Assembly: GCF_900108335.1 (NCBI RefSeq)
Contig: NZ_FNVT01000036.1
Location: 1 to 64,000, forward strand
Source of the DNA: Nonomuraea solani
Lineage (GTDB): Bacteria > Actinomycetota > Actinomycetes > Streptosporangiales > Streptosporangiaceae
Length of the DNA stretch: 64,000 bases
Direction of reading: 5' to 3'
The position numbers and the translations under genes are program-made. Below, piece by piece: positions 15,672 to 24,936 of this stretch. The first letter of the stretch is position 1. Each line of letters opens with the position of its first letter. The notes under the pieces are model-generated. The model saw only the letters and a program-made list of their open reading frames with translations, was not told where the DNA came from and did no database searches.

Positions 15672-16216
15672 ACGGTCCGGTCGGCCGCGGTCTTCGGCTC
15701 GTGCGCGACGTCGCCGGGTCCGCCCACCTGCCGCGTCCAGGCGGCGAACTCGACCAGCACGCCGTCGGGGTCCTTGAAGTAGATGGACCGGACGAACACG
15801 CCCTCGTGCATCTCCGGTGCCACGCCGAACTCGCTGTCGTCGTGGTTGAGCAGCACGCCCACGTCGATGCCCTTGGCGACGAGCCGGTCGCGGTACTCCT
15901 CGATCCGCTCCGGTGGCACGTCGAAGGCGATGTGGTTCATCGAGCCGACGGCCGACAGCAGCTCGCCGCGGTCGGGCAGGTTCTTCGGCGCGGACACGCC
16001 CGGCACACCCTCGGGCGCGTCGGGGAACCAGAAGAAGGCCAGCGCGTTGCCGCCGCCGCAGTCGAAGAAGAAGTGCTGCCCCCAGCCCAGGGGCAGCTCG
16101 ATGGTCTTGATCAGGGGCATGCCCAGCACGCCGGAGTAGAAGTCGACGGTCTGCTTCATGTCCGAGCAGACCAGCGCGACGTGGTTGACCCCGCGGAGCT
16201 CGAATTCGCTGTTCAT
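15668..16216 (-). CDS. VOC family protein (glyoxalase/extradiol dioxygenase fold)
   Basis: The 182-residue protein contains two beta-alpha-beta-beta-beta modules. The first starts GVNHVALVCSDMKQTVDFYS with a metal-binding His. The second has MNHIAFDVPPERIEEYRDRL, and the third metal ligand is in FKDPDGVLVEF (Glu). This is the type-I dioxygenase/lyase arrangement of the vicinal-oxygen-chelate superfamily. With the CMD-family gene that overlaps its stop, it suggests a small aromatic-ring or lactone breakdown operon, but no ring hydroxylase is nearby. The ATG start at 16216 follows GGGAGTTACC. Confidence 0.83.
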   Translation of the reverse strand: MNSEFELRGVNHVALVCSDMKQTVDFYSGVLGMPLIKTIELPLGWGQHFFFDCGGGNALAFFWFPDAPEGVPGVSAPKNLPDRGELLSAVGSMNHIAFDVPPERIEEYRDRLVAKGIDVGVLLNHDDSEFGVAPEMHEGVFVRSIYFKDPDGVLVEFAAWTRQVGGPGDVAHEPKTAADRTV

Positions 16217-16294
16217 GGTAACTCCCTACTTATCACAGGGTTTCCGGGAAAAACATGACATGAGATGTCGGCTTTCCGGGGCAGGATCGGGCGC

Positions 16295-17185
16295 ATGATC
16301 GCAGTGGTGGCGGGTTCGACCCGCGGAACGGGACGTGGAATAGCGGTCGCGCTGGGCGCGGCCGGCGCGACGGTCTACTGCACCGGCAGGAGCACCCGGG
16401 CGGGACGCTCGGAGATGAACCGGCCGGAGACCATCGAGGAGACGGCCGAGCTGGTGACCGCGGCCGGCGGCACGGGCATCGCGGCCAGGACGGACCACCT
16501 GGACCCGGCCCAGGTCGAGGCCCTGGCCGCCCGCGTCGAGCGGGAGCAGGGGCGGCTCGACGTGCTGGTCAACGACGTGTGGGGGAGCGACCACCTCTGG
16601 CAATGGGACACCCCGGTGTGGAAACACGACATGGACAAGGGCCTGCGGCTGCTCCGGCTGGCCGTCGATACCCACATCATCAGCAGCCGGTATCTGATGC
16701 CGCTGCTGATCAGGAACGAGGGCGGCCTCGTCGTCGAGGTCACCGACGGCACCTGGTCCTACAACGAGACCCGCTACCGGGAGAACGTCTACTACGACCT
16801 GGCCAAGATGTCGGTCAACCGGCTGGCGTTCGCCTGGTCCAACGAGCTGCGCCCGCACGGCGGCACGGGGGTGGCGGTCACGCCCGGGTTCCTGCGCTCG
16901 GAGGCCATGCTGGAGGGCTTCGGCGTCACGGAGGACAACTGGCGTGAGGCCAAGGTGGACAGCGCGTGGATGGTCTCCGAGACGCCCGCGTACGTCGGCC
17001 GCGGCGTCGCCGCCCTGGCCCAGGATCCGGACCGGCGGCGCTGGTCGGGGCGGTCGGTCAGCAGCGAGGAACTGGCGGAGGCGTACGAGCTGACCGACGT
17101 GGACGGCAGCCGGCCGCGCGTGTGGAGCTACCTCACCGACGTGCGCGAGAAGGGCGGCGACACCGGCTGGGAGGCGTACCGCTAG
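16295..17185 (+). CDS. SDR family NAD(P)-dependent oxidoreductase
   Basis: The 296-residue protein is a short-chain dehydrogenase. The cofactor motif is VAGSTRGTGRGIAVALG (TGxxxGxG type). The active-site Tyr-x-x-x-Lys is in NVYYDLAKMSVNRLAFAWSNEL. The upstream catalytic Ser position reads EVTDGTWSYNE, so it is atypical. An insertion with VNDVWGSDHLWQWDTPVWKHDMD is characteristic of a long-loop SDR group related to DHRS1. ATG 16295 is chosen because the Rossmann strand begins directly after it; an in-frame start 30 nt upstream is possible. The gene is divergent from the VOC/CMD operon. Confidence 0.85.
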   Translation: MIAVVAGSTRGTGRGIAVALGAAGATVYCTGRSTRAGRSEMNRPETIEETAELVTAAGGTGIAARTDHLDPAQVEALAARVEREQGRLDVLVNDVWGSDHLWQWDTPVWKHDMDKGLRLLRLAVDTHIISSRYLMPLLIRNEGGLVVEVTDGTWSYNETRYRENVYYDLAKMSVNRLAFAWSNELRPHGGTGVAVTPGFLRSEAMLEGFGVTEDNWREAKVDSAWMVSETPAYVGRGVAALAQDPDRRRWSGRSVSSEELAEAYELTDVDGSRPRVWSYLTDVREKGGDTGWEAYR

Positions 17186-18123
17186 CCATAGAGCGCGGCC
17201 ATGCGGGCGGCCGCGCCGGCGACCAGCTCGCGCAGCTCCGGCGGGCCGAGCACCTCCGCCTCCGGCCCGAACCGCAGCACCTGCGAATACGCCACGGGCA
17301 CCGACTCCACCGCCAGCCGCACGGTCCCGTCGGGTTCGAGTGAGGCCAGCGCGTCGTCGAGCGCGGCCGGATCGGCCACGTGCCGCAACATCCGCCGGCC
17401 GCGCTCGGTGAGCCGCAGCGTCACCACCTCCCGCAGCAGCGACCGGCTGAACTCGGCGGACTGCCCGCTCCAGAAGGCGGCCAGATCGAAATCGGGCTCC
17501 CGGTCGAAGACCTCGTCGAGCAGGGAGATCTCCCCGAACCGGTGCACCCGGAAGATCAGGAACCGCCCCTTGAGCCGGGCCGCCAGATACCAGACACCCG
17601 CCTTCAGCACCAGCCCGTACGGCTCCAGCGTGCGCGGCCCGCCCTTGTACGCCGTCGCGACCCGGCGGTCCGACCACACGGCCCTGGCCAGCGGCGCCAG
17701 CGCGGCCGGCGGCGGATCGTCGGCGGCGAACCAGCCCGGCGCGTCCAGGTGGAAACGCTGCGCCGCCGTCGCGGGCGCGTCCCGCAGGGCGGGGGAGAGC
17801 GCCGCGGCGGCCTTCAGCCGGGCCGTGGCGGCCACCTCATGCAACCCCATCTCGCGCAGCGCCGCCGGCACCCCCGACAGGAACAGCGCCTCGGCCTCGG
17901 CCCGGTCGAGCCCGGTCAGCCGGGTCCGGTAGCCGTCGACCAGCCGGTAGCCGCCGCCCCGCCCCCGGTCGGCGTAGACGGGCACGCCCGCCTCCGACAG
18001 CGCGAGCACGTCGCGGTGCACCGTGCGCTCGGACACCTCCAGCTCCTTGGCCAGCTCCGCCGCCGTCATCCCGCCCCGGCCCTGCAGCAGCAGGACCAGT
18101 GACATCAGCCTTGAGGCGCGCAC
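17182..18123 (-). CDS. WYL-domain helix-turn-helix transcriptional regulator
   Basis: The 313-residue protein begins with an HTH_11 DNA-binding domain (ASRLMSLVLLLQGRGGMTAA, then LAKELEVSERTVHRDVLALSEAG). It continues with a WYL domain (KGGPRTLEPYGLVLKAGVWYLAAR) and the C-terminal WCX extension. WYL regulators sense small ligands, possibly nucleic acid fragments. I choose the GTG at 18123 because family members begin RASRLLSL; it lies inside the end of the CocE gene (19-nt overlap), and an ATG at 18105 is the alternative. Its stop shares the palindrome CTAG with the stop of the convergent SDR. Confidence 0.87.
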   Translation of the reverse strand: MRASRLMSLVLLLQGRGGMTAAELAKELEVSERTVHRDVLALSEAGVPVYADRGRGGGYRLVDGYRTRLTGLDRAEAEALFLSGVPAALREMGLHEVAATARLKAAAALSPALRDAPATAAQRFHLDAPGWFAADDPPPAALAPLARAVWSDRRVATAYKGGPRTLEPYGLVLKAGVWYLAARLKGRFLIFRVHRFGEISLLDEVFDREPDFDLAAFWSGQSAEFSRSLLREVVTLRLTERGRRMLRHVADPAALDDALASLEPDGTVRLAVESVPVAYSQVLRFGPEAEVLGPPELRELVAGAAARMAALYG

Positions 18124-19688
18124 AGCGGCAGCACCACGGCGGAGGGGCGGTCGGGGGAGTGGAACACCTCGACGTCGGCGGGCACCATCGCGCTGCCCGC
18201 GCCCAGCGGGTCGCCGGTGCCGTGGTTGCGGGCGATCGTCGGGTACGCCCCCGCCGCCACGTGCACCCTGATCCGGTGTCCGCGCCGGAACCGGTGCCCC
18301 ATCGGCCACAAATCCACGGCCACCCGTTCAACGCCACCGGAGTTGCCGGGCCCGAGGCGGCGCACCCCCTCGCACACGTTGAGGGAGCGCCCGTCGGGAT
18401 GCACGTCGCACACTCGCACCACCACGTCGACGGAGGGCGTGCTGGAGCGCACGAAGAGCTCCGCGCGGACCGGGCCGATCATCTCCACATCCGACTGTAG
18501 CGCGGCCGAGCTGTAGACCAGCACGTCCCGCCGCCGCTCCAGCCGCCGCTGGTCGCGCGGCCGGGAGTCGCCCAGCAGCACGGGCCCGCCGATCACCGGC
18601 GTCGGATGGTCCGGGTGGTAGCGGAACCGGTCCGGCTCGGCCGGGAGCGGCCCCTCGGTCCCGAGCCCGAAGCCGTGCTGCAGGTGCCAGCGCTGCTCCC
18701 GCATCCCGGGCACCGGCCAGTCGGCGTGGTCACGCCACTCCTCGGCCCCGGTCACGTAGACGCGCACCGGGTCGGGCCGCAGCCCGGACGGGTCGCCGAG
18801 CAGGTGGGCACGGAACCAGGCCGACGCCTCGGCCATCGTGGGCCGGCCGTGCCGGGAGTCGATGTGGTACCAGGGGCCGATCGTCAGGTATGGCCGCCGG
18901 CCCGCCGCCCGCAGCGCCGCGTAGTCCTTGAGCTGCCACGGCAGGAACACGTCGTACCAGCCGCCGAGCATCGTGACAGCCGCCTGCACGTCGCCCACCT
19001 TCGGCGAGAAGTCGCGCTTGTCCCAGTAGGGGCCGGCCGGGACGGCGTGGTGCGCGAGCAGGTCCTGGTAGAACCGCAGCGGCCGGCCGGCCGAGGCCAG
19101 GTCCAGCTCGGACATCGGCCGCCCGGACAGGACCGCCCGGCGCGTGAGCCGGGGCGCGGTCAGCACGGCCGCGCCGCCGACGAAGCGGCGGGTCATGCCG
19201 TCGGTGAGCGTGGTCCAGCTCAGCGCCGACTCCAGCGCGAACGCGCCGCCCACGTAGGCCGCGTCCCTGAACTGGGAGGCGGTGATCTGGGTGGCCATGG
19301 CCTTCAGCTCGGGCCCGGCGTAGGGCGCGATCGCCCACTGCGTGTAGCCCAGGTAGGAGGGGCCGAACATCGCGAACGAGCCGCCGTACCAGGGCTGTTC
19401 GCGCAGCCAGGCGACGGTGGCCAGGCCGTCCTCGTGCTCGTCGCCGAGCGGGTCGAGCAGGCCGCCGGAGCCGAAGCCGCCACGGCAGCTCTGGATCACG
19501 ACGTGGAAGCCCTGACGGGCGAAGCCGCGGCCGTAGTACCAGCCGAGCAGGCCGCGGCGGCCGTAAGGGGAGCGCATCAGGATGACGGGGGCTCGCTCGC
19601 CTCCGGCCGGGGCGTAGTGGTCGGCCAGCAGCGTCACGCCGTCGGGCATCGGCACGGGGAGGTCCCGCTGAAGCCGCACGCGTCTCAT
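18105..19688 (-). CDS. CocE/NonD family hydrolase (peptidase S15-like)
   Basis: The 527-residue protein has the Xaa-Pro dipeptidyl-peptidase/cocaine-esterase architecture. An alpha/beta hydrolase core carries the nucleophile in MFGPSYLGYTQWAIA, then come a helical cap and a C-terminal jelly roll (GHRFRRGHRIRVHVAAGAYP). The N-terminus, MPDGVTLLADHYAPAG, is the usual first strand. It should cleave acyl esters or amides; the substrate is unknown. No signal peptide is present, so it is cytoplasmic. A TACT-AACC-AGTA operator-like site directly precedes the start. The WYL regulator gene overlaps its 3' end. Confidence 0.87.
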   Translation of the reverse strand: MRRVRLQRDLPVPMPDGVTLLADHYAPAGGERAPVILMRSPYGRRGLLGWYYGRGFARQGFHVVIQSCRGGFGSGGLLDPLGDEHEDGLATVAWLREQPWYGGSFAMFGPSYLGYTQWAIAPYAGPELKAMATQITASQFRDAAYVGGAFALESALSWTTLTDGMTRRFVGGAAVLTAPRLTRRAVLSGRPMSELDLASAGRPLRFYQDLLAHHAVPAGPYWDKRDFSPKVGDVQAAVTMLGGWYDVFLPWQLKDYAALRAAGRRPYLTIGPWYHIDSRHGRPTMAEASAWFRAHLLGDPSGLRPDPVRVYVTGAEEWRDHADWPVPGMREQRWHLQHGFGLGTEGPLPAEPDRFRYHPDHPTPVIGGPVLLGDSRPRDQRRLERRRDVLVYSSAALQSDVEMIGPVRAELFVRSSTPSVDVVVRVCDVHPDGRSLNVCEGVRRLGPGNSGGVERVAVDLWPMGHRFRRGHRIRVHVAAGAYPTIARNHGTGDPLGAGSAMVPADVEVFHSPDRPSAVVLPLCAPQG

Positions 19689-19689
19689 G

Positions 19690-19701
19690 TACTAACCAGT
19701 A
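19690..19701. promoter_or_regulatory. operator-like TACT-N4-AGTA site at CocE start
   Basis: TACT and AGTA arms around AACC lie one base from the CocE start codon, within the AT-rich stretch 19689-19707. The pattern resembles TetR-family half-sites. The binding protein is unknown. Confidence 0.35.
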
Positions 19702-19745
19702 ACATATGGCCCCCGGTATGCGGTAGCCCGGGGGCACCCCATTAA

Positions 19746-20606
19746 CTACCGCGCCGGCTGCACGGCGATGTCGCTGACCTGACGGTTCATGGGGAACGTT
19801 CCAAGCACGGTCGCGGCGCCGGTCAGCGGGTTCACCGTGTAGAAGCGGTAGGAGCCGTTGACCTTGAGCGCGGCGTAGGCGGTGTTGGCCACCGTCACGC
19901 CCTTGCGCAGCTCGCTGTAGACGTCGAAGCCGGCGTCGGTGTCGGCGTCAACGCCCAGCTTGCCGGCCGGCGCCAGGTTGCCGGCGTTGGCCGGGGACTG
20001 CACCGAGACCTGGTCGCCCGTGGTGTCCACGTCGAACAGCGTCGTCGCGGTCGTGGCGTCGAGGTCGTTGTTGGTGTAGCCGGCGCCGGTCACGCCGAGC
20101 GCGGTCTGCGCGGCGGCGGGCGGCACGGGCGGGTTGGTGAGAGTGCCGTCGGTGGCGGTCGTGCCCGCGGCGGGGGCGCCGTTGGGGTCGTCGAGGTTGT
20201 GCCGCAGGTTCTGGCCGGCGTCGCTGATGACGCGCAGCCGGTTGGCGGCCGGGTTGAAGTCGACGCCGAACGTCTTGCCGCTGAGCGCCACGGTGAGCTT
20301 GCCCACCCTGGTGGCCTTGGCCCGGTTGTCCAGCGTGTAGATGCCGCCCTTGTCGCCCACCGCGTACAGCTTGCCGTTCTGCACCCGGTAGTCGATTCCG
20401 ACGATCTTCATGTCGTCCTTGAGCCCGCTGACCCGGCCGGCCCGCTCCACCTTGCCAGGGCTGCCGGCGTCGAAGACGACCAGGTCGCCGGCCGTCGTCA
20501 GGCCCGTGACGCGCGGGCCCTCGTCACGGTTGCCGGCCTGCGCGGGCGTGGCCAGGACCGCGCCCGCGCCGAGTACCGCTACGGCGAGCGCCAGTTGCTT
20601 ACGCAT
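19746..20606 (-). CDS. secreted DUF4394 domain protein
   Basis: The 286-residue protein has a signal peptide (MRKQLALAVAVLGAGAVLAT, cleavage after AQA). A DUF4394 beta-propeller-like domain follows: GLTTAGDLVVFDAGSPGKVE, IVGIDYRVQNGKLYAVGDKG, FNPAANRLRVISDAGQNLRHN, TALGVTGAGYTNND. The repeated Asn/Asp/Gly turns are typical of the family, whose function is unknown; members often occur in extracellular or cell-surface proteins. Nothing in the sequence indicates catalysis. A strong terminator upstream (20681-20714) separates it from the subtilase gene, so it has its own promoter. The ribosome site is AGGAGAGA. Confidence 0.85.
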   Translation of the reverse strand: MRKQLALAVAVLGAGAVLATPAQAGNRDEGPRVTGLTTAGDLVVFDAGSPGKVERAGRVSGLKDDMKIVGIDYRVQNGKLYAVGDKGGIYTLDNRAKATRVGKLTVALSGKTFGVDFNPAANRLRVISDAGQNLRHNLDDPNGAPAAGTTATDGTLTNPPVPPAAAQTALGVTGAGYTNNDLDATTATTLFDVDTTGDQVSVQSPANAGNLAPAGKLGVDADTDAGFDVYSELRKGVTVANTAYAALKVNGSYRFYTVNPLTGAATVLGTFPMNRQVSDIAVQPAR

Positions 20607-20680
20607 CAGATCTCTCCTTGAGTGGGTGTTGCCTTGCCCCTTCTTCGCTCGCCCGCCGCCCGTGGATGTCGGAAAATGGC

Positions 20681-20714
20681 GGAGCCCGCCCCGCCTGGAG
20701 GCGGAGCGGGCTCC
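20681..20714 (-). terminator. rho-independent terminator of the subtilase gene
   Basis: A near-perfect stem (GGAGCCCGC with GCGGGCTCC, extended by CCGCC/GGCGG after one mismatch, loop TGGA) begins 8 nt after the subtilase stop. On the minus strand it is followed by ATTTTCC. Confidence 0.85.
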
Positions 20715-20721
20715 TCATCGG

Positions 20722-23700
20722 TTACGGGGTCGCCTTGTCGGAGCGCTCCGAGATGCGCAGGGCGTTGACGATCGTCGCCCCCTGCCGCGTCGCGAAGCGC
20801 ACGTTGAGCTGCCCGTCGGTCACCTTCACCGTGTACTGCCGCGTCACGGCCGTGTACGTGCCCGACTCCAGGGCCAGGTCCAGCGCCGGGATGGCGAGCT
20901 GCCCCTCGACGAGCACGTCGAAGACCCGCTGGCCCATCCGCATGTTCCTGATCTCGGCGAAGTCCAGCTCGACCGTGTACGTCCCGGCCGGGACGTTGTC
21001 GAACCGGTACTCCAGCATGCTCTCCCTGGCCGTCCTGAACAGCGCCTGGTCGGTGGTGCCGGCGATGGTCCTGGACGTGCTCTGCGTGCGGTTCTGGTTG
21101 GTCAGGTAGCCGTAGCTCCCCTGGACGTACTTCTTGTCCGGCGTCCAGGTGTCACCGAGGCTGTCGACCAGGTTCCTGGTGGCGCCCGTGTCGATGGCCA
21201 CCTGGTGCCTGGGCACCACGACCGTCACCTTGACCTCGATGGTGGGCTGCCGGCCGCTGGCCGACTTGACCAGCAGCTTGCCCGCCTTGAACGTGCCCGG
21301 CGCCACGCCCGCGCTCGACACCGTCACCTTCAGGTCCACCGCCTGCCCCTTGGCCAGGTCACCGGCGGTCGGCGCGACCGTGAACCAGGGCTCGCCGGTC
21401 ACCGTGTACGGCGTCGCCGAGCCCAGGTTCGTCAGCGACAGGCTCCGCGTACGGCTGGACTCCGCCGGCATGACCACCGTCAGCTCGGCCACCGACGCGC
21501 TCACCCGGCCGGTGACCAGCGCCGTGTCGATCCGGGTCACCGTCGCCGGCGCCACCGTGACGGGCTTGGTGAACGTGCCGTAGTGCTCCTTGGACACCTC
21601 GACGTTGTAGTCGCCGGCCAGCACCTGGCCGTAGAAGGCGCCGTTGTCGCCGGTCGTGAACGTGGCCACGTCGCCGATCTTGACCGTCGCCCCGGCGATC
21701 GGGTCGCCGTCGTTGGCGTCGGTGACCGTACCGGTGACCAGGCCGTGCCGGCTGGCCGTGAACGACAGGCCCTGCCCGGTGGACAGCGCCGGCTCCTCGT
21801 AGGAGTAGAGCAGCGCGTCGTTGCCGGCCGCGTTCTCGACGCCGACCGTGGCGCTGCCACCCTGGTCGCGGGCGCTCTCGATGTCCTTGTACCGGAACCC
21901 GATCGAGCCGTCCTCGCCCAGCAGCGCCGAGAACGACACCCGCTGGCCGCTCTCGCTGTAGAAGCTCACGTTGCGCCACTCGACGACGAACACCCGGTGC
22001 GGCGCCGTGCCCGTCACCGCCGTGTAGATCCCGGCCTGGGCGTCCACGATCAGGTCGTCCCAGAACGGGTAGACCGCGTTGTTCGGGGTGCCGGTGGTCG
22101 GGAGCCGGCCGTTGGCGCCGGTGGTGACGCGGTCGGTGGCGAACGTGACGTACCCGTTCGTGCCGATCCACGCCTTGCCGTAACCGGTGCCGTAGAACGG
22201 GACCGGGAAGGGCAGCGTGACCTGCGCGGCCTCGTCGTCGCCCGTCAGCGCCAGCTTCTCGGTGCCCGCGGCGAACGGCTGGGCGGCGCTCCTGCAGGTG
22301 TAGCCGAAGTTGTCGCCGCGCAGCGGCAGCTCGATGTCCTTGACCAGGTCACCGGCCACCGTGACGGCCGCCGTGGCGCCGCTGGAGCAGCGGGAGGCCG
22401 GCGTGACCCTCAGCTCGTACGAGCCGTGCGGCAGCGTCAGGCTGTAGCGGCCCGCGGCGTCGGTCACCCCGCTCACCGGCGTGCCCGCTGCCGTCACCGT
22501 CGCCCCGGCCTCGGGCGTGCCGGCCGTGCTGACCGTGCCGGAGACCACACCCGTGGGCAGCAGCGTCATCGGCACGTCCGCGGTCGCGGTCTGCTCCGCG
22601 GTGATCGTGACGTCGGCGCCCGCCGTGGCGTAGCCGAACTTCTCCGCGCTGAGCCGGTAGGCGCCGGGCAGCAGGCGCGGGATGGTGTACCGGCCGTCCG
22701 CGCCGGTCGTCACGGTGCGGTCCAGCGGCCCGGTGACGGTGATTTTCACCCCGGCCACGGGCCCGGCGGCCGCGGTGACGGCGCCGGCCAGGTCGCCCAG
22801 GCCGTCCCTGGGAGCGGCCGAGACGGCGGCGTAGGTGTCGAGCCTGCCCTCGCCCCAGACGTTGTTGTCGGTCGCGGTGCCGCCACAGCTCGTGTCGGAG
22901 ACGTCCACGGCCGTGGTGTCCAGCAGCGGCCGGGTGGCCGCGATGTCGCCCACCAGGCCGGGCGACGCCGACCAGATCAGCGCCACCGTGGCCGCCACGT
23001 GCGGCGAGGCCATGGAGGTGCCGGAGAAGCTGTCGTAGCCGTTGCCGGGGATCGAGGAGCGCACGTTGACGGCGGGGGCCGCGATGTTGGGCTTGATCTC
23101 GCCGCCCTCGCCCTCGCCCTTGCTGGAACGGGCGTACAGGGCGTTGTTGATGTCGAAACCGCCCGCGCTGTACGTGGTCACGTACTGGCCGGGCGAGCCG
23201 CTGGTACGGCAGGCGGGCCCCTCGTTGCCGTTGGCGAACGCGGGGAAGATCCCGGCCGCGACCCAGGCGTCCACGACCTCCTTGTAGAACGGGTCGAACC
23301 CGTCACCGCCCCAGGAGTTGTTGACGATGTCCGGAGCCAGGTCGGGCCGCGGGTTCCGGCCGTTCAGGTCGGTGGGCGCCAGCATCCACTGCCCGGAGGC
23401 CAGCAGCGAGGCGTCGGTGCAGGTGTTGACCTCACAGCCCTTGGCGGCGATCCACTTCGCGCCCGGCGCCACGCCGATGCCGTTCGCGCCGGTCATCGTG
23501 CCCATCGTGTGCGTGCCGTGGTCGTTGTTGTCGCACGGCGCCGACGACGGGCAGACGCGCGCCGGGTCGAACCAGTTGTAGTCGTGGGTGAACGTGCCGT
23601 CCGGGTTCGTGCCCCGGTAGCTCGCGACCAGGTCGGGATGGTCGAACTGGGCCCCGGAGTCGATGTGGGCGATCACGATGCCCTCGCCCCGGTTGCCCAG

Positions 23701-24219
23701 CTCGTTCCACACGCGCGGGGCGCCGACGCGGTCGATGTTCCACTCGATCGCGTTGACCTTGGCCTCGGCCTTGCCCGAGATGGGCTTGGGCAGCGTGAGC
23801 GTGCGGACCGGGTCGAGGCGATCGACCTCGGGTAATTTGGCGATCTCGGCGGCGAGTTTCTCGTCGGCGGTGACCCGCACCGCGTTGACGATCCAGTAGG
23901 AGGTGTAGTCGGCGCTGCGGGCGTCGAGCAGTTTGCGCAGGCCCTCCTGAGAGGTCTTCGCGCGTTCGGTCTTCGCCTCGAAGACCTGTTCGGCCTTGGC
24001 GTCCTTGGTGGTGGCCCGGCGGGCGCCGCTCAGGTCGGCCGCCCCTTTCAACCGGACCCAGAAGGTGGCTTTGTCGTCCTGCGCGAGCTGCGCCTGGACG
24101 GCTGTATCGATCTTGCCGGGATCCGGCGCCGCCGCCTGTGCTGCGGCCTGGGGAACGAGAAGGCCGGCGGCGGTGATGATCCCGGTCAGGATCGCACGCC
24201 AGCGAGGGGTGTTCGGCAC
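20722..24219 (-). CDS. large secreted S8 (subtilisin) family peptidase with accessory domains
   Basis: The 1165-residue exported protease starts at GTG 24219, which follows AAGGAGAG; an earlier in-frame start lacks a ribosome site. A signal peptide occupies residues 1-31 and an inhibitor-like propeptide about 35-140. The S8 domain (about 155-480) has the triad D187 (IAHIDSGAQ), H234 (NNDHGTHTMG) and S402 (GTSMASPH). Next come several carboxypeptidase-regulatory-like beta domains (GVVSGTVSTAGTPEAGATVT and similar). A module with FYGTGYGKAWIGTNGYVTFA resembles NIDO/fibronectin-like cell-surface units. The C-terminus is malectin-like (VELDFAEIRNMRMGQRVFDV), suggesting carbohydrate binding. It probably degrades extracellular protein while bound to a polymer. 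Confidence 0.9.
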   Translation of the reverse strand: MPNTPRWRAILTGIITAAGLLVPQAAAQAAAPDPGKIDTAVQAQLAQDDKATFWVRLKGAADLSGARRATTKDAKAEQVFEAKTERAKTSQEGLRKLLDARSADYTSYWIVNAVRVTADEKLAAEIAKLPEVDRLDPVRTLTLPKPISGKAEAKVNAIEWNIDRVGAPRVWNELGNRGEGIVIAHIDSGAQFDHPDLVASYRGTNPDGTFTHDYNWFDPARVCPSSAPCDNNDHGTHTMGTMTGANGIGVAPGAKWIAAKGCEVNTCTDASLLASGQWMLAPTDLNGRNPRPDLAPDIVNNSWGGDGFDPFYKEVVDAWVAAGIFPAFANGNEGPACRTSGSPGQYVTTYSAGGFDINNALYARSSKGEGEGGEIKPNIAAPAVNVRSSIPGNGYDSFSGTSMASPHVAATVALIWSASPGLVGDIAATRPLLDTTAVDVSDTSCGGTATDNNVWGEGRLDTYAAVSAAPRDGLGDLAGAVTAAAGPVAGVKITVTGPLDRTVTTGADGRYTIPRLLPGAYRLSAEKFGYATAGADVTITAEQTATADVPMTLLPTGVVSGTVSTAGTPEAGATVTAAGTPVSGVTDAAGRYSLTLPHGSYELRVTPASRCSSGATAAVTVAGDLVKDIELPLRGDNFGYTCRSAAQPFAAGTEKLALTGDDEAAQVTLPFPVPFYGTGYGKAWIGTNGYVTFATDRVTTGANGRLPTTGTPNNAVYPFWDDLIVDAQAGIYTAVTGTAPHRVFVVEWRNVSFYSESGQRVSFSALLGEDGSIGFRYKDIESARDQGGSATVGVENAAGNDALLYSYEEPALSTGQGLSFTASRHGLVTGTVTDANDGDPIAGATVKIGDVATFTTGDNGAFYGQVLAGDYNVEVSKEHYGTFTKPVTVAPATVTRIDTALVTGRVSASVAELTVVMPAESSRTRSLSLTNLGSATPYTVTGEPWFTVAPTAGDLAKGQAVDLKVTVSSAGVAPGTFKAGKLLVKSASGRQPTIEVKVTVVVPRHQVAIDTGATRNLVDSLGDTWTPDKKYVQGSYGYLTNQNRTQSTSRTIAGTTDQALFRTARESMLEYRFDNVPAGTYTVELDFAEIRNMRMGQRVFDVLVEGQLAIPALDLALESGTYTAVTRQYTVKVTDGQLNVRFATRQGATIVNALRISERSDKATP

Positions 24220-24324
24220 GTGCTCTCCTTCAATGACATGAAGCGAGGTGATCTTTACGCCTCTGTCGAGAAGGGTGAAGAGATCTTGTTCGGAAAGCAA
24301 GAGGTGCCGGGAAATGTAATCTGG

Positions 24325-24936
24325 TCAGGACCCCGCCCGATAGCCGACCTGCCGCAGGATCGCCAGGAAATACTCCTGGATGCGCTCGGCGTCCTCGTCG
24401 TCGGGATGGCCGTTGAGGTGGCCCAGCACCGCCGCCGACAACATCTCCTGCACCACGTCCACGTCGATCCCGGCGGGCAACTGCCCGAGGTCGCGGGCGC
24501 GGCAGAGCATCTCGCGCACCACCGCCTCCCGCCGCCCGCCGTTGACGTCCCGGTACGTCGTGATCAGCTCGGGATAGTCGTCCATGCTGCCGTTCACCCG
24601 GCGCAGCAGGCGGCGGTTGCGCGGCACCGCCAGATGCGCCGCCCAGTCGCCGAACATGTGCTCGATGCTCGGCCAGCCGGTGAGCCGGGGGTCGTCGTCG
24701 TGGTTGGCCCACTCCAGCGCGCGTACCAGCAGCGCGGTCTTGTCGGCGAACCTGCGGTAGACCGTGGCCCTGGTCACCCCGGCCCGCCTGGCGACCTGCT
24801 CGATGCTGGTCTGCGCCGCGCCGTGCTCGATGAGCAGGTCGAGCGCGGCGGTCAGGATGGCCGTGTCGGCCTCCTGGCTGCGCGGCCGGCCGGCCGGCCG
24901 CGCGGCCGGTGTCTGAGGGAGTAGGGATTCCGTCAT
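24325..24936 (-). CDS. TetR family regulator of the P450 operon
   Basis: The 203-residue TetR protein has its helix-turn-helix at residues about 25-70 (ILTAALDLLIEHGAAQTSIE, QVARRAGVTRATVYRRFADK). A ligand domain contains LRRVNGSMDDYPELITTYRD and MLSAAVLGHLNGHPDDED. It is the last gene of a three-gene operon (P450, SDR, TetR), overlapping the SDR stop by 4 nt. A perfect 22-bp palindrome at 26951-26972 in front of the operon is the likely binding site, giving autoregulation. Confidence 0.88.
   Translation of the reverse strand: MTESLLPQTPAARPAGRPRSQEADTAILTAALDLLIEHGAAQTSIEQVARRAGVTRATVYRRFADKTALLVRALEWANHDDDPRLTGWPSIEHMFGDWAAHLAVPRNRRLLRRVNGSMDDYPELITTYRDVNGGRREAVVREMLCRARDLGQLPAGIDVDVVQEMLSAAVLGHLNGHPDDEDAERIQEYFLAILRQVGYRAGS

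Noticed and set aside
20410..23835. 1141-codon open frame on the plus strand
   Set aside because: It is antisense to the DUF4394 and subtilase genes, whose motifs and signal peptides are clear.
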